A stretch of 64,000 bases of DNA from Grimontia indica (GCF_000333895.2 NZ_ANFM02000007.1:18085-82084); one strand, 5' to 3'; shown: positions 46,806-58,142, counted from the first letter of the stretch. Made by a program: numbers and translations. Notes: generated by a model not told the origin, from the letters alone.

Positions 46806-47944
46806 TGGCTAAGCCACTTCGAATTGGAATTGTCGCCGGGGAAATCTCCGGCGATATTTTAGGTGCCGGTTTTATCAAGGCAATCAAAGCCAAATATCCA
46901 GACGCGGAATTTGTGGGCATTGCTGGCCCTCGCATGAAGGCATTGGGCTGCGAAACACTGTTCGACATGGAAGAGTTAGCCGTGATGGGCATTGTTGAAG
47001 TGCTCGGCCGCTTATCGCGTTTGCTAAAAGTGAAGCGTGAGCTTGTCGACTATTTCACGGCTAATCCGCCTGATGTGTTTGTCGGTATCGACGCGCCAGA
47101 TTTCAATCTGCGGCTCGAAAAAGATCTCAAAGACAATGGCATCAAAACCGTTCACTACGTCAGCCCGAGTGTATGGGCGTGGCGTCAGAAGCGCATTTTT
47201 AAAATTGCTGCAGCCACTGATTTAGTCTTGGCACTTCTGCCTTTCGAAAAAGCCTTTTACGACAAGTTTGACGTTCCCTGTGCATTCGTTGGTCACACCA
47301 TGGCAGATGACATCCCGATGGTGAGTGACAAAGCTGCGGCAAAAAAACTGTTGGGTTTAGAGCAGGACAAGCGCTATCTCGCCGTATTACCGGGCAGCCG
47401 TGGTGGTGAAATGAAGTTGCTGGCACCAACCTTCATCAAAACCTGCAAACTGCTCAAAGCAAAATATCCGGATATCGGCTTTGCCGTTGCGCTGGTGAAT
47501 GAAAAACGCCGGGCCCAATTTGAAGAAGCATGGCAACAAACGGCACCAGAACTGGATTTTGTGCTAGTGGATGATACTGCGCGCAACGTGATCATTGCTT
47601 CTGACGCGGTGCTGCTGGCCTCTGGCACCGTCGCGCTTGAGTGCATGCTGGTCAAACGTCCAATGGTGGTGGGTTACGAAGTGAATGCGATCACTGCCTG
47701 GATAGCCAAGCGCATGGTTAAGACTGAGTTCGTTTCTCTGCCGAATATCCTCGCAGGTCGTGAACTGGTGCCAGAACGTCTTCAGGAGGCCTGCACGCCA
47801 GAAACCTTGGCGAATGATGTTTCCCGTTTTCTCGACAGTGACAACACCGCTTTGATGGCAGAATTCACCCGCTTGCATGAAATTATCCGCTGCGATGCTG
47901 ACAAAACATCTGCTGATGCAGTGCTGAATCTGATAGGACGTTAG
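46805..47944 (+). CDS. lpxB: Lipid-A-disaccharide synthase
   Basis: LpxB joins lipid X to UDP-diacylglucosamine to form the lipid A disaccharide; it is a peripheral inner-membrane glycosyltransferase of GT-B fold. The 379-residue product begins with [23 protein letters not shown] and contains [13 protein letters not shown] and [14 protein letters not shown]. The start overlaps the lpxA stop (TAATG), and rnhB follows after three bases. Confidence 0.97.
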   Translation: MAKPLRIGIVAGEISGDILGAGFIKAIKAKYPDAEFVGIAGPRMKALGCETLFDMEELAVMGIVEVLGRLSRLLKVKRELVDYFTANPPDVFVGIDAPDFNLRLEKDLKDNGIKTVHYVSPSVWAWRQKRIFKIAAATDLVLALLPFEKAFYDKFDVPCAFVGHTMADDIPMVSDKAAAKKLLGLEQDKRYLAVLPGSRGGEMKLLAPTFIKTCKLLKAKYPDIGFAVALVNEKRRAQFEEAWQQTAPELDFVLVDDTARNVIIASDAVLLASGTVALECMLVKRPMVVGYEVNAITAWIAKRMVKTEFVSLPNILAGRELVPERLQEACTPETLANDVSRFLDSDNTALMAEFTRLHEIIRCDADKTSADAVLNLIGR

Positions 47945-47947
47945 TCA

Positions 47948-48550
47948 ATGGACTTCGAACCTTTTGTATATCCTGACGCTAGGCTTATCGCTGGTGTTGA
48001 TGAAGTCGGACGGGGCCCTTTGGTGGGGGCAGTGGTAACGGCTGCTGTTATTCTCGATCCCAATAAGCCAATTGAAGGGCTGACCGACTCCAAAAAACTG
48101 ACTGACAAAAAACGCGCAGTGCTCTTTGAGGAAATCAAAGAAAAAGCACTGGCTTGGTCATTAGGCCGTGCTGAGCCGGAAGAGATTGATGACATCAATA
48201 TTCTTTCTGCCACCATGCTGGCTATGGAGCGAGCAGTGGCTGGCTTAAACATCAAGCCGGATTTTGTCTTGATTGATGGCAACCGTGTGCCGAGGGGACT
48301 CAATATCCCTGCAGAGGCGGTTGTTAAAGGTGATTTGCGTGTGGCGGAAATCAGTGCAGCTTCCATTCTGGCCAAGGTTGTTCGAGACCGGGAAATGGAA
48401 GAGTTGGACGCGCAATACCCGCAATACGGCTTTGCCAAGCACAAAGGTTATCCAACTAAGGCGCATTTTGAAGCGCTTGCTGAACATGGTGCTATCCCCG
48501 AGCACCGAAAGAGCTTTAAACCTGTTAAGAACGCGCTCGGCATTGCATAA
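47948..48550 (+). CDS. rnhB: Ribonuclease HII
   Basis: RNase HII nicks RNA-DNA hybrids and removes single ribonucleotides from DNA. The 200-residue product has the acidic motif [13 protein letters not shown] (Asp18, Glu19), [11 protein letters not shown] and the later [14 protein letters not shown]. It sits between lpxB and dnaE, as in E. coli. A 6-bp hairpin (GGGAGG/CCTCCC, about 48557-48580) without a T-run follows. Confidence 0.96.
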   Translation: MDFEPFVYPDARLIAGVDEVGRGPLVGAVVTAAVILDPNKPIEGLTDSKKLTDKKRAVLFEEIKEKALAWSLGRAEPEEIDDINILSATMLAMERAVAGLNIKPDFVLIDGNRVPRGLNIPAEAVVKGDLRVAEISAASILAKVVRDREMEELDAQYPQYGFAKHKGYPTKAHFEALAEHGAIPEHRKSFKPVKNALGIA

Positions 48551-48616
48551 TGTTTCGGGAGGGATTATCTCATTCCTCCCACATTCACAACAATAAATCA
48601 GTAACGTAAGAGTACT

Positions 48617-51600
48617 ATGTCAGACCCACGCTTTATTCACCTTCGTGTTCACAGTGATTTTTCTATGGTCGATGGCCTCGGCAAGGTGCCTCCATTGGTC
48701 AAGAAAGTGGCAGAGCTAGGCATGCCGGCGATGGCATTGACGGACTTTACCAACCTATGTGGCTTGGTGAAGTTCTACAACACGGCGCAGAGTACGGGTG
48801 TGAAACCGATTATCGGCGCTGACTTTAAAATGCAGACGGACGCTTTTGGTGAAGATCTCTGCCAAATTACCGTACTGGCTGCCAACAACATCGGTTATAA
48901 AAACCTTACGTTACTGATTTCAAAAGCCTACCTTCGTGGTCATATCCAGCATCAACCTGTTATCGATCAGGATTGGCTGGTTGAGTTGAAAGAAGGCCTT
49001 ATCATCCTTTCGGGTGGACGTCGGGGCGATCTGGGCAAAGCCCTACTCAAAGGTAACGCAGGTCTGGCTAATCAGTGCGCAGCCTTCTATCAAACTCATT
49101 TCCCTGATGCGTATTACATCGAATTAATGCGAACAGGGCGCCCGGATGAAGAGGCTTACCTTCACTTTGCGCTCGACTTTGCGGCCGAACATGATCTTCC
49201 CGTTGTTGCGACCAATGAGGTGTGCTTCCTGACTGCGGATTTGTTTGATGCCCATGAAATCCGCGTCGCGATCCATGATGGCTACACACTAGAAGATCCC
49301 CGCCGCCCGAAAAACTACAGTCCTCAGCAGCATCTTCGCTCAGAAGAAGAAATGTGTGAGCTGTTCCATGACATTCCTGAGGCGTTGGCAAACACAGTAG
49401 AAATTGCCAAACGCTGTAACGTCACTGTTCGCCTCAACGAATACTTCCTGCCCGCCTTCCCGACTGAAGGCATGGAAGAAACCGAATTTTTGGTGATGAA
49501 GTCGCGGGAAGGTTTGGAAGAACGTCTGGAATTCCTGTTCCCGGATGAAGAAGAGCGCCTGAAACGTCGACCTGAATACGATGAGCGTCTTGAAGTCGAA
49601 CTGGAAGTGATCAACAACATGGGTTTCCCCGGTTACTTCCTCATCGTTATGGAGTTCATCCAGTGGTCGAAAGACAACGCGATTCCTGTGGGGCCAGGCC
49701 GTGGTTCCGGTGCGGGCTCGTTGGTGGCCTATGCGCTTAAAATCACCGACCTTGATCCACTGGAATACGATCTGCTGTTCGAACGATTCCTGAACCCTGA
49801 ACGTGTTTCCATGCCCGACTTTGACGTCGACTTCTGTATGGATAAACGCGATCAGGTGATTGACCACGTTGCTGAGATGTATGGACGTGATGCGGTATCC
49901 CAGATCATTACCTTCGGTACCATGGCTGCCAAAGCGGTAATCCGTGATGTGGGGCGTGTACTTGGTCACCCTTATGGTTTTGTTGACCGTATCTCTAAGC
50001 TGGTGCCACCTGATCCGGGGATGACGCTGGAAAAAGCCTTTGTGGCAGAGCCACAACTGGGTGAAATTTACGAAGCGGATGAAGAAGTCCGCGAGCTTAT
50101 CGATACCTGTCGCATTCTGGAAGGCTGTACACGAAATGCCGGTAAGCACGCGGGTGGTGTGGTTATCTCGCCAACCACCATTACCGATTTTGCTCCTATC
50201 TATGCTGATGCTGAAGGTCACTTCCCGGTTACCCAGTTCGATAAGAATGACGTAGAAACTGCGGGCCTCGTGAAGTTTGACTTCTTGGGTCTGCGTACCC
50301 TGACCATCATCGACTGGGCGTTGGGACTGATTAACCCGCGCCTAGAGCGTAGCGGTCAAGAGCCGGTGCGTATTGAGTCTATTCCGCTCGAAGATGCAGC
50401 TTCATTCCGCGTATTGCAGAACTCAGAAACCACGGCGGTATTCCAGCTCGAATCACGGGGTATGAAAGAGCTGATCAAACGCCTTCAACCTGACTGTTTC
50501 GAAGATATCATCGCACTGGTAGCCCTTTTCCGTCCCGGCCCGTTGCAATCAGGCATGGTAGATAACTTTATCGACCGTAAGCACGGACGAGAAGAGATCT
50601 CTTACCCTGATGCGACTTGGCAGCATGAGTCACTGAAAGAAATTCTGGATCCAACCTACGGCATCATTCTTTACCAAGAGCAGGTGATGCAGATTGCTCA
50701 GGTGCTGTCTGGCTATACCCTGGGTGGAGCAGACATGCTCCGCCGTGCAATGGGTAAGAAAAAGCCAGAAGAGATGGCGAAGCAGCGCGCAACCTTTGAG
50801 AGCGGTGCAATCGCAAACGGTGTGGACGGCGAGTTGTCGATGAAGATCTTCGACTTGGTGGAGAAATTCGCAGGTTATGGCTTCAACAAATCGCACTCTG
50901 CAGCCTACGCTTTGGTTTCCTATCAAACACTTTGGCTGAAAACACACTATCCGGCGGAATTCATGGCAGCGGTAATGACCGCGGATATGGATAACACAGA
51001 TAAGATCGTTGGCTTGGTAGAAGAGTGTCGCCGCATGAAACTCACCATGCTGCCACCGGATGTGAATGCGGGTCTATATCGATTCAACGTCAATGAAAAA
51101 GGCGAAATTGTTTACGGTATCGGTGCAATCAAAGGTGTGGGTGAAGCGCCAATCGAAAACATCATCAAAGCCCGTCAAGAAGGCGGTTACTTCCGCGATC
51201 TGTTCGACTTCTGTGCCCGCATCGACACCAAGAAGGTAAACAAGCGTGTGATTGAAAAGCTAATTCAGTCAGGCGCCATGGACCGATTAGGCCCTCACCG
51301 TGCAGCTATGACGGCTTCTTTGGATGATGCACTGAAATCAGCGAGCCAACACCATCAGGCAGAAGCGTTTGGTCAAACTGACATGTTCGGTGTACTGACG
51401 GATGCACCGGAAGAGGTGGAGCACAAATACGCGAAAGTGCCGCCATGGCCTGACAAAGTCTGGTTGGAAGGAGAGCGTGAAACGCTAGGGCTTTACTTAA
51501 CAGGGCACCCGATCAACAGCTATGTGAAGGAGCTGAAGCATTATATTACTTGGCGCCTTGAAGATGCCCACGCCACCAAACGTGATGTGGTATCAACGGT

Positions 51601-52096
51601 GGCTGGCCTTGTTATCGCCGCACGTGTGATGACAACCAAGCGAGGCACCCGTATCGGTATCCTGACTTTGGATGACCGCTCGGGCCGCATGGAAGTGATG
51701 CTGTTCTCAGATGCGCTAGAAAAGTATCTGGATCTCATAGAAAAAGACAGAATTTTGGTGGTATCGGGACAGGTCAGCTTTGATGACTTCAACGGTGGCC
51801 TTAAAATGTCGGCACGAGAAGTGCTTGATATATCCCAAGCGCGTGAAAAGTACCTGCGCGGTCTTGCTATCTCAGTGACCGACAGGCAAATTGATAACAA
51901 ATTTTTTGAACGATTCAGTGAGATATTGGAACCGCACCGTGCGGGAACGGTTCCGGTCAACCTTTACTACCAGCGTGACGATGCTCGCGCCAAGTTGGTC
52001 TTAGGTACAGAGTGGCGTATTACGCCAGACGACAAACTGATCGATGATTTAAAAACGCTGCTCGGCGATAAACAGGTCGAGCTGGAATTTGATTGA
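48617..52096 (+). CDS. dnaE: DNA polymerase III subunit alpha
   Basis: DnaE is the replicative polymerase subunit. The 1159-residue product is close to the E. coli length (1160). It has an N-terminal PHP domain ([15 protein letters not shown]), the palm with the catalytic aspartates in [10 protein letters not shown] (about 400), the [17 protein letters not shown] motif, and a C-terminal OB-fold domain (about 980-1070). A binding site AAGAG precedes the ATG. It lies between rnhB and accA. Confidence 0.97.
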   Translation: MSDPRFIHLRVHSDFSMVDGLGKVPPLVKKVAELGMPAMALTDFTNLCGLVKFYNTAQSTGVKPIIGADFKMQTDAFGEDLCQITVLAANNIGYKNLTLLISKAYLRGHIQHQPVIDQDWLVELKEGLIILSGGRRGDLGKALLKGNAGLANQCAAFYQTHFPDAYYIELMRTGRPDEEAYLHFALDFAAEHDLPVVATNEVCFLTADLFDAHEIRVAIHDGYTLEDPRRPKNYSPQQHLRSEEEMCELFHDIPEALANTVEIAKRCNVTVRLNEYFLPAFPTEGMEETEFLVMKSREGLEERLEFLFPDEEERLKRRPEYDERLEVELEVINNMGFPGYFLIVMEFIQWSKDNAIPVGPGRGSGAGSLVAYALKITDLDPLEYDLLFERFLNPERVSMPDFDVDFCMDKRDQVIDHVAEMYGRDAVSQIITFGTMAAKAVIRDVGRVLGHPYGFVDRISKLVPPDPGMTLEKAFVAEPQLGEIYEADEEVRELIDTCRILEGCTRNAGKHAGGVVISPTTITDFAPIYADAEGHFPVTQFDKNDVETAGLVKFDFLGLRTLTIIDWALGLINPRLERSGQEPVRIESIPLEDAASFRVLQNSETTAVFQLESRGMKELIKRLQPDCFEDIIALVALFRPGPLQSGMVDNFIDRKHGREEISYPDATWQHESLKEILDPTYGIILYQEQVMQIAQVLSGYTLGGADMLRRAMGKKKPEEMAKQRATFESGAIANGVDGELSMKIFDLVEKFAGYGFNKSHSAAYALVSYQTLWLKTHYPAEFMAAVMTADMDNTDKIVGLVEECRRMKLTMLPPDVNAGLYRFNVNEKGEIVYGIGAIKGVGEAPIENIIKARQEGGYFRDLFDFCARIDTKKVNKRVIEKLIQSGAMDRLGPHRAAMTASLDDALKSASQHHQAEAFGQTDMFGVLTDAPEEVEHKYAKVPPWPDKVWLEGERETLGLYLTGHPINSYVKELKHYITWRLEDAHATKRDVVSTVAGLVIAARVMTTKRGTRIGILTLDDRSGRMEVMLFSDALEKYLDLIEKDRILVVSGQVSFDDFNGGLKMSAREVLDISQAREKYLRGLAISVTDRQIDNKFFERFSEILEPHRAGTVPVNLYYQRDDARAKLVLGTEWRITPDDKLIDDLKTLLGDKQVELEFD

Positions 52097-52156
52097 TACT
52101 TCGGCCCTGCCAGGAATGTGCGGGGCTATGTTATTACTTAACAGGATTCTTTCTCT

Positions 52157-53119
52157 ATGAGTCTTAATTTCCTTGAATTTGAACAGCCAATCGCGGAATT
52201 GGAAGCAAAAATCGAAGCCTTGCGTGTAGTGTCCAAGCGTGGCGACGAAGCTGAGGCTGTCAACCTGGACAAAGAAATCGAGCAATTGGAGACCAAAAGC
52301 ACTGAGCTGACGAAGAAAATCTTCAGCGATCTGGGTGCTTGGCAGGTTGCGCAGCTGGCACGTCATCCACGTCGTCCATATACTCTGGACTACGCGGATC
52401 TGATCTTCACTGAATTTGAAGAGCTGGCAGGCGATCGCGCATATGCAGATGACAAAGCAATTGTTGGTGGTATGGCGCGTATTGATGGCCGTCCAGTGAT
52501 GATTATCGGCCATCAAAAAGGCCGTGAAACCCGCGAAAAAGTGATTCGTAACTTCGGTATGCCAAAGCCGGAAGGTTACCGCAAAGCGCTGCGCTTGATG
52601 AAAATGGCAGAGCGTTTCAAGATGCCTATCATTACCTTCATTGACACCGCAGGGGCATATCCTGGCGTTGGTGCTGAAGAACGTGGCCAGTCAGAAGCGA
52701 TTGCACGCAACCTGAAAGAGATGGCTGGCCTGACGGTGCCGGTTATCGTTAACGTGGTTGGTGAAGGTGGCTCGGGTGGTGCACTGGCGATTGGTGTGGG
52801 CGATTACGTGAACATGCTGCAGTACTCCACTTACTCGGTGATTTCGCCGGAAGGTTGTGCATCTATCCTGTGGCGTGATTCAGACAAAGCCCCACAAGCC
52901 GCTGAAGCAATGGGCATGACTGCACCTCGTCTGAAAGAGCTGGGTCTTATCGACAACATCATCGAAGAGCCGATGGGCGGTGCACACCGTGATTTCGCTA
53001 AAACCGCAGAAAGCATCAAAGCACTGCTGGTGGGCCAGTTGGAAGAACTGGCACAGTTAGATGCAGATAATTTACGCGAGCGTCGTTATCAGCGTCTACT
53101 GAGCTACGGTTACTGTTAA
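52157..53119 (+). CDS. accA: Acetyl-CoA carboxylase carboxyltransferase subunit alpha
   Basis: AccA, with AccD, transfers the carboxyl group from biotin to acetyl-CoA to form malonyl-CoA. The 320-residue product begins [23 protein letters not shown] and has [35 protein letters not shown] and [19 protein letters not shown], the crotonase-fold core. It ends in a strong terminator. Confidence 0.97.
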   Translation: MSLNFLEFEQPIAELEAKIEALRVVSKRGDEAEAVNLDKEIEQLETKSTELTKKIFSDLGAWQVAQLARHPRRPYTLDYADLIFTEFEELAGDRAYADDKAIVGGMARIDGRPVMIIGHQKGRETREKVIRNFGMPKPEGYRKALRLMKMAERFKMPIITFIDTAGAYPGVGAEERGQSEAIARNLKEMAGLTVPVIVNVVGEGGSGGALAIGVGDYVNMLQYSTYSVISPEGCASILWRDSDKAPQAAEAMGMTAPRLKELGLIDNIIEEPMGGAHRDFAKTAESIKALLVGQLEELAQLDADNLRERRYQRLLSYGYC

Positions 53120-53135
53120 GCAAACCGATTGATTT

Positions 53136-53160
53136 AAAAAGGGCCAAATGGCCCTTTTTT
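53136..53160 (+). terminator. Terminator of accA
   Basis: AAAAAGGGCC pairs perfectly with GGCCCTTTTT around an AAAT loop, with further T residues following. Confidence 0.92.
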
Positions 53161-53207
53161 CGTATCTGATGCTATGATTCGAAAAAATCGTCTTTCTCGA
53201 AGTGTCT

Positions 53208-54539
53208 ATGCTGTTCTCCCTGTTTGAAAATGTCCTCGATAGGTACACGCCAGTACCCCGCCAGATCGTGCTGGCTTTAAGTGGCGGCGTGGATTCACGC
53301 GTAATGCTTGATTTGCTCGCCACTTATCGGGACACTCATCCCCAGCACGCCTATTTGGTGGTTCATGTTCATCATGGTTTGAGCCCAAATGCAGATGATT
53401 GGATGGCACAATGTGAGCGTTGGGCCAGTGACGCTGATTTTGCGTTTAAGGGAATTCGGGTGACCTTGAACCATCGAGGCGAAAGCCTTGAGAAAGCAGC
53501 CAGAGAGGCACGCTATCAGGCCATTTTGAACTCAGTAGATGACAATGCACTGGTATTGACCGGTCAGCATGCCGATGATCAGGCCGAAACCTTTTTACTG
53601 GCGCTTAAACGTGGTAGTGGCCCTGCGGGGTTGGCTGCTATGCCAGAAACCCGTCCAATGCAACATGCCGTGTTATGCCGTCCCTTACTTGAGGCAAACA
53701 GAAAAGCCATTGAGGAATATGCTGAATCTCAGGGGCTTATCTGGATAGAAGACGAAAGCAATCTGGATAGTCGGTTTGACCGTAATTTTATCAGACAAGA
53801 ATGGCTCCCCATGGCTTCTGAGCGATGGCCGGGTTTAGTTAAAGCGATCAACCGTACAGCTCTGCATTGTGCTGAACAGGAAACCCTGCTTGATGAACTG
53901 TTGGTTCAATACGATGCTGAAGTGATGGGAACTGACGGCAGTTTGAACATCGGCAAGACAAAAGAATACTCTCCGATATTACAAAGTGCGTTGGTCAGGC
54001 GCTGGTTAAAGTATGCAGGAAGGCTCTCTTTGTCAAAAGCACAGCTTGAGCAAGTGTTTTCATCAGTGATAGAAGCTGGGCCTGACGCCAATCCAGTTCT
54101 CAAAGTGGCTCAAGGCGAAGTGCGGAGATATCAGGGGAAACTCTGGTTTGTTGCACATTATCAGGATGTCTCAGACTGGACAGCGTCATTGGTGGTGAAC
54201 AGAAAGATTTCATTGCCTGATAACCTTGGGGAACTGGAGATAGTGTCTGCGCCGAGCAATGACCGGGGTATCAGGATTCGTGCGCCCATGAAGGATGAAG
54301 AAATAAGTGTTGGCTTTGACCCTGAAGGTTGGTTTGCCCGACCTGCCAGCAGGCAAGGGAAGCGGAAACTCAAAAAGCTTTTTCAGGAATATGGGGTACC
54401 GAGCTGGCTTCGTCGAAGAACGCCTATCTTGTTCTATGGAGAGACGATAGCTGCTGTCGGTGACCTGTTTGTTTGTGAAGACTATGTGGGCGATGAGTGT
54501 GAGCTTGTCTGGCACAAATGCCATACATTAAATGCGTGA
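53208..54539 (+). CDS. tilS: tRNA(Ile)-lysidine synthetase
   Basis: TilS converts the wobble cytidine of tRNA-Ile(CAU) to lysidine, changing its decoding from AUG to AUA. The 443-residue product has the ATP-pyrophosphatase P-loop SGGVDS (25-30), GQHADDQAETFLLALKRGSG, and the C-terminal substrate-specificity domain ending with the KLKKLFQEYGVPSWLRRRTPILFYG motif. The ATG at 53208 is preferred over an in-frame GTG six bases upstream. It follows accA, as in many gammaproteobacteria. Confidence 0.95.
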   Translation: MLFSLFENVLDRYTPVPRQIVLALSGGVDSRVMLDLLATYRDTHPQHAYLVVHVHHGLSPNADDWMAQCERWASDADFAFKGIRVTLNHRGESLEKAAREARYQAILNSVDDNALVLTGQHADDQAETFLLALKRGSGPAGLAAMPETRPMQHAVLCRPLLEANRKAIEEYAESQGLIWIEDESNLDSRFDRNFIRQEWLPMASERWPGLVKAINRTALHCAEQETLLDELLVQYDAEVMGTDGSLNIGKTKEYSPILQSALVRRWLKYAGRLSLSKAQLEQVFSSVIEAGPDANPVLKVAQGEVRRYQGKLWFVAHYQDVSDWTASLVVNRKISLPDNLGELEIVSAPSNDRGIRIRAPMKDEEISVGFDPEGWFARPASRQGKRKLKKLFQEYGVPSWLRRRTPILFYGETIAAVGDLFVCEDYVGDECELVWHKCHTLNA

Positions 54540-54595
54540 ATAGCTTTTACGTGCAACAATTTAACAAAACTGGAAAACAATAAAGCGAGGAAGCG

Positions 54596-54907
54596 ATGAA
54601 ACAACTGTTACCTTTAGGTCTGGCTGCCATGATGATGGCTGCGCCTTCATTTGCTGCAGGAGATGCAGAAGCCGGCAAAGCCAAAGCAGCGATTTGTGCA
54701 GCATGCCATGGAGCAAATGGTATTGCGATGATCCCAGGCTACCCAAATCTTGCAGGCCAGAATGAGCAATATCTGGTTTCTGCGTTGAAAGCATACAAAA
54801 GCGGCGAACGTACCGGCGCGCAGGCGATGATCATGAAGCCGCAGGCTGACATGTTGAGTGATGCTGACATGGCGAATTTGGCTGCGTACTTTGCGCAGAT
54901 GAAATAG
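54596..54907 (+). CDS. Periplasmic class I cytochrome c (single heme)
   Basis: The 103-residue product has a signal peptide (about 1-20, ending SFA) and one heme-binding motif CAACH (Cys34, Cys37, His38); a methionine near the C terminus ([11 protein letters not shown]) can be the sixth ligand. It resembles the c553/c4 half-domain type that shuttles electrons to terminal oxidases or peroxidases. GCGAGGAAGC precedes the ATG. It forms a single-gene unit with its own terminator. Confidence 0.9.
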   Translation: MKQLLPLGLAAMMMAAPSFAAGDAEAGKAKAAICAACHGANGIAMIPGYPNLAGQNEQYLVSALKAYKSGERTGAQAMIMKPQADMLSDADMANLAAYFAQMK

Positions 54908-54930
54908 TCGCTCCGACAAATATAAATTGA

Positions 54931-54960
54931 AAGCCACGGACGATGCCGTGGCTTTTTTAT
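54931..54960 (+). terminator. Terminator of the cytochrome c gene
   Basis: AAGCCACGG (54931-54939) pairs with CCGTGGCTT (54946-54954), followed by TTTT. Confidence 0.9.
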
Positions 54961-55118
54961 GCCTGACAGTTGGTTGAAGAAGATAATTGCCTAACGACAG
55001 ATCGCAATATTTTATTTTGCCTGATTGTTTTTTGCTCGATCAAACTTTCTGCTATTGCAGGAAAATTCAGGTTTTACTATTGTACTAGCTCACTGATACA
55101 TTGTGAGAGGTTAAAACA

Positions 55119-56468
55119 ATGGCAGCAGGACGCGAGCACTTTAGTTCCAGACTCGGTTTCGTTTTAGCAGCAGCCGGTGCTGCAGTGGGGCTGGGTAATA
55201 TCTGGGGATTCCCAACACAAGCAGCAAGTAACGGTGGTGGTGCCTTTCTTTTAGTCTACCTTTTGATGATCCTCATCGTTGCCTACCCTATGCTGGTGGT
55301 TGAAATGGCGATTGGGCGTCATGGTCAGGCAAACCCGATCGACAGCATGAGAAAGCTGGGACGATCTTCGTTATCAAAAACGCTCGGGGGTGGTGTAGGT
55401 CTTATCGGCCTGATGGTGCCTTGTCTGGTTTTGGCTTTTTATAGCATCGTCGGTGGCTGGCTAATTTCTTACTTGCTTGCCGCAGGTGCAGAGCTTATTG
55501 GGCTTCATGACACTGCAATCTGGTTGAAGGGCTTCTCGGTTGAACGAAATCTTTTGGGTGCGGGTCTTTTCTATCTGCTGACCATCTTGATAGTTCAGGC
55601 GGGTGTGAAAGAAGGTATCGAGAAATGGTCAACACGCCTGATGCCAGCACTTTTCATTCTGTTCGCTGTGCTTTTCATTTATGTGATGACATTGCCAGGG
55701 GCGACTGAAGGCTTGGTACATTACCTCATCCCTGACTTTTCCAAAGTGATGGATAGCGATCTTATTCTGGCCGCGATGGGGCAAGGCTTCTTCTCTCTGA
55801 CCATTGGCGGCTGTTCCATGTTGATTTACGGTTCGTACCTTAGCCGCAAAGAGAACCTGCCAAAAATGGCGCTGAATGTCACCCTAGTGGATACCGCAGT
55901 GGCGGTGATTGCTGGTCTGGTGATCCTGCCTGCTATGTTTGCAGCCATGCGTCAGGGCGTAGAGATCTACGATGCCAACGGTGCATTGCTGAGCTCTTCA
56001 ACACTGGTGTTTGATGTGCTGCCGATGCTGTTTCAAGGGCTTGGTGTCGTCGGGACATTGGTTGCCTTTGTCTTCTTCTTGCTGATGACGATTGCGGCGC
56101 TAACCTCCTCAATCTCTATGCTTGAATGTCCTGTTGCGCTAATGAGTGAACGCCTTGGTACTCAACGCTCAACTGCCAGCTGGTTGTTGGGTGGTGTTAT
56201 CGCTGCTTTCAGTGCGGTGATAGTGTTTAACTTTGGCGAGCTGTTTGGTCTGGTTGCGACGATCGCGACACAATACTTCCAGCCAATAGCGGCACTGTTG
56301 TTCTGTCTGTATGGCGGTTGGGTGTGGAAGCGTACCCAGAAGCTCAAGGAGCTTCGTCAGGGCTATGACGATATCGAGCTAGGTCTGTTCTGGAAAGTTT
56401 GGCCTTTGTACGTGAAGTTTGTCTGTCCAGTTCTGGTTATTGCTGTGATTTGGATGTCATTGGTTTAA
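55119..56468 (+). CDS. Sodium-dependent transporter, NSS (SNF) family
   Basis: The 449-residue product is a neurotransmitter:sodium symporter-family permease with about 11 transmembrane helices. The first helix shows the sodium and substrate site LGFVLAAAGAAVGLGNIWGFP, followed by SNGGGAFLLVYLL, typical of bacterial NSS proteins related to LeuT and MhsT. Substrate is probably an amino acid but cannot be specified. It stands alone. Its stop codon overlaps the first base of a small inverted-repeat element. Confidence 0.92.
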   Translation: MAAGREHFSSRLGFVLAAAGAAVGLGNIWGFPTQAASNGGGAFLLVYLLMILIVAYPMLVVEMAIGRHGQANPIDSMRKLGRSSLSKTLGGGVGLIGLMVPCLVLAFYSIVGGWLISYLLAAGAELIGLHDTAIWLKGFSVERNLLGAGLFYLLTILIVQAGVKEGIEKWSTRLMPALFILFAVLFIYVMTLPGATEGLVHYLIPDFSKVMDSDLILAAMGQGFFSLTIGGCSMLIYGSYLSRKENLPKMALNVTLVDTAVAVIAGLVILPAMFAAMRQGVEIYDANGALLSSSTLVFDVLPMLFQGLGVVGTLVAFVFFLLMTIAALTSSISMLECPVALMSERLGTQRSTASWLLGGVIAAFSAVIVFNFGELFGLVATIATQYFQPIAALLFCLYGGWVWKRTQKLKELRQGYDDIELGLFWKVWPLYVKFVCPVLVIAVIWMSLV

Positions 56469-56629
56469 TACCAATCGTAGTAAATATCTGCTCATCCTAG
56501 CTTGTTAAAATGCTCGATAACTGCGTTGAAAAATTTGATTGTAGAATAACTACTTATCGAAGTTTTCCGCCTTGTTCTCGAGCATTTTTCCTGCGCTATC
56601 TCTGATCACCTACTTACTGTGATTGGTAT
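56468..56629. mobile_element. MITE-like inverted-repeat element, about 162 bp
   Basis: Ends ATACCAATCGTAGTAA (56468-56483) and TTACTGTGATTGGTAT (56614-56629) are inverted repeats matching at 14 of 16 positions. A second inner pair (AATGCTCGA near 56508 and TCGAGCATT near 56579) makes most of the element one long imperfect hairpin. No coding frame is present. I believe similar ATACCAATC-ended repeats are widespread in Vibrionaceae. It begins at the stop codon of the transporter gene. Confidence 0.7.
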
Positions 56630-56658
56630 AAAGGCGTTGAGTAAAACGCAGGGATAAA

Positions 56659-56684
56659 AAACGGAAGCCATCGCGCTTCCGTTT
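56659..56684 (-). terminator. Terminator of the DUF4250 gene
   Basis: AAACGGAAGC pairs with GCTTCCGTTT around a six-base loop; on the minus strand it is followed by TTTTTTATCC. Confidence 0.85.
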
Positions 56685-56703
56685 CCATTGAGTGTTGATG
56701 CTA

Positions 56704-56892
56704 TTAGCGGAACTGGTTTTGATCAGCCATGTACTCGAAACCAGCAGTCGCAAGTTTTGCTTTCAGGGCTTCGGCATCAATATCGAAGTACTTCACCAAC
56801 TCTTCCAAAGAAGAAAAATCGTCTCGTAACTTCATGTTCACGATACTCATCAGCATGATGGTATCCATACCTTCAAAGTTCTTGAGATCCAT
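56704..56892 (-). CDS. DUF4250 domain protein
   Basis: The 62-residue acidic product matches DUF4250: MDTIMLMSIVNMKLRDDFSSLEELVKYFDIDAEALKAKLATAGFEYMADQNQFR, a small helical domain of unknown function. Its ATG overlaps the yaeP stop (TAATG), so the two are translationally coupled. Confidence 0.85.
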   Translation of the reverse strand: MDLKNFEGMDTIMLMSIVNMKLRDDFSSLEELVKYFDIDAEALKAKLATAGFEYMADQNQFR

Positions 56893-57098
56893 TATGCGTC
56901 CTCGTGGTCACTGATCAGCAGGTTAGCAGCGGCGAAAGCGGCTTGCTCACGCTTTTCTTCGGGAATCGTTTCATCAGACGCCACAGCGTCCAATGCGCGA
57001 ACAGCACATGCGATAGCGCTAGGAATATAACCTTGTTCGCCACTGCCAATTTCTGAATAACGCTGACGGATCAAATCGCAACAATCGTAGACTTTCAT
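56892..57098 (-). CDS. yaeP: YaeP family protein (UPF0253)
   Basis: The 68-residue product matches E. coli Yae[41 protein letters not shown]. Function is unknown. In E. coli yaeP also lies near accA and tilS. The ATG at 57098 has GGAG upstream; an in-frame extension to 57137 includes that binding site and is rejected. Confidence 0.9.
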   Translation of the reverse strand: MKVYDCCDLIRQRYSEIGSGEQGYIPSAIACAVRALDAVASDETIPEEKREQAAFAAANLLISDHEDA

Positions 57099-57179
57099 AG
57101 CCACTCCTTGAAAAAAACTGCTGCCAATATAACGCAAAAAGGCTCCGCAATGGAGCCTGAAAGCATGATGAAACGTGGC

Positions 57180-58040
57180 TTAGCGGCGTTTATGTTTATT
57201 ACGGTACATACCGCGGTCAGCGCGTTCAAACATGGATACATTGCTGTCACCCTGACGATATGCCGAGCACCCCACAGAGCTGGAAATATTGTGCGCAGTC
57301 AGCAGTGGATCTTTTGCTATGAGGGATTTCAAACGCTCATTGACCAACTGTGCCGATTCGCGTGTTGCCGGCGTCAGGATAACCGCGAATTCGTCACCGC
57401 CTAATCGGTAACAACGATCTGAGGCACGAATGGCTTCTTTAAGTAGCAGTGAGAAACGGCGCAGCACTTTATCACCATCAAGATGGCCGTACGTGTCGTT
57501 GACCTGCTTGAAGTTATCCATATCGAATATCATCAGGATGAGGCCGTGATCATTTCGCTCTGTCATCGCAATCGACTGGCGAAGATCCTGCTCAAAACTG
57601 GTTCGGTTGTTTAATCCGGTTAAGCTATCAAGCAACGCGAGGTTACGAACACGGTTGTATTCAATGGCGTTGCTTAGAGGGCCTGCAAGCAGACGGTGGT
57701 AGGTATGAATAAGCGCTATTTCATCATCATCAAGTTTATAAGGTGTGCTGTATTGGAGCATACCCAAAGAGTTATTTGCGAACTTGAGTGAGAAGGTTTG
57801 TCGATAGTCAGAGGTTCCACCTCGGCGGACGATGTGGGAGATTTCGTCATGCTCCCAAATCAGGCGGGTGATATCGATTTGCTTTTCCAGTTCCCGGGTG
57901 AACACTTCGAATAAGGGATCAATTTCCAGGCGTCCCTGAAGCTTCTGCAACACCATTAAGCGCTGATCAGCACCCAGCGGAACACGGCGAGATTGAATCG
58001 CCGCTTTTTTAATCTGTTCCAGTTGAGTGCTCGTCGACAT
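57180..58040 (-). CDS. Diguanylate cyclase (GGDEF) with N-terminal sensor-like domain
   Basis: The 286-residue product makes cyclic di-GMP: the active-site loop is GGDEF (214-218), with the inhibitory-site motif RASD five residues before it. Residues 1-125 form a domain that looks GAF-like (alternating strands and helices, ending in a helix HTYHRLLAGPLSNAIEYNRVRNLALLDSLTG that joins the catalytic domain). No transmembrane segment is visible. A patatin gene lies upstream on the same strand about 100 bp away, and a second, response-regulator cyclase lies beyond it on the other strand. Confidence 0.92.
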   Translation of the reverse strand: MSTSTQLEQIKKAAIQSRRVPLGADQRLMVLQKLQGRLEIDPLFEVFTRELEKQIDITRLIWEHDEISHIVRRGGTSDYRQTFSLKFANNSLGMLQYSTPYKLDDDEIALIHTYHRLLAGPLSNAIEYNRVRNLALLDSLTGLNNRTSFEQDLRQSIAMTERNDHGLILMIFDMDNFKQVNDTYGHLDGDKVLRRFSLLLKEAIRASDRCYRLGGDEFAVILTPATRESAQLVNERLKSLIAKDPLLTAHNISSSVGCSAYRQGDSNVSMFERADRGMYRNKHKRR

Positions 58041-58142
58041 TGCTTCAGAAACCTATAACTATCACTGTTTATGCTTTAAACAACAAAAGCAAAAAGCGTT
58101 CCAGTTTTGGTGGTGCTTCTGTGCTTCTTCAGTGAGCAGGGA

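Noticed and set aside
48557..48580. GGGAGG/CCTCCC hairpin between rnhB and dnaE as a terminator
   Set aside because: Only six base pairs with a 12-base loop and no T-run.
49340..50221. A 293-codon open frame on the minus strand
   Set aside because: It is antisense to dnaE, whose full-length product is unmistakable, and shows no family signature.
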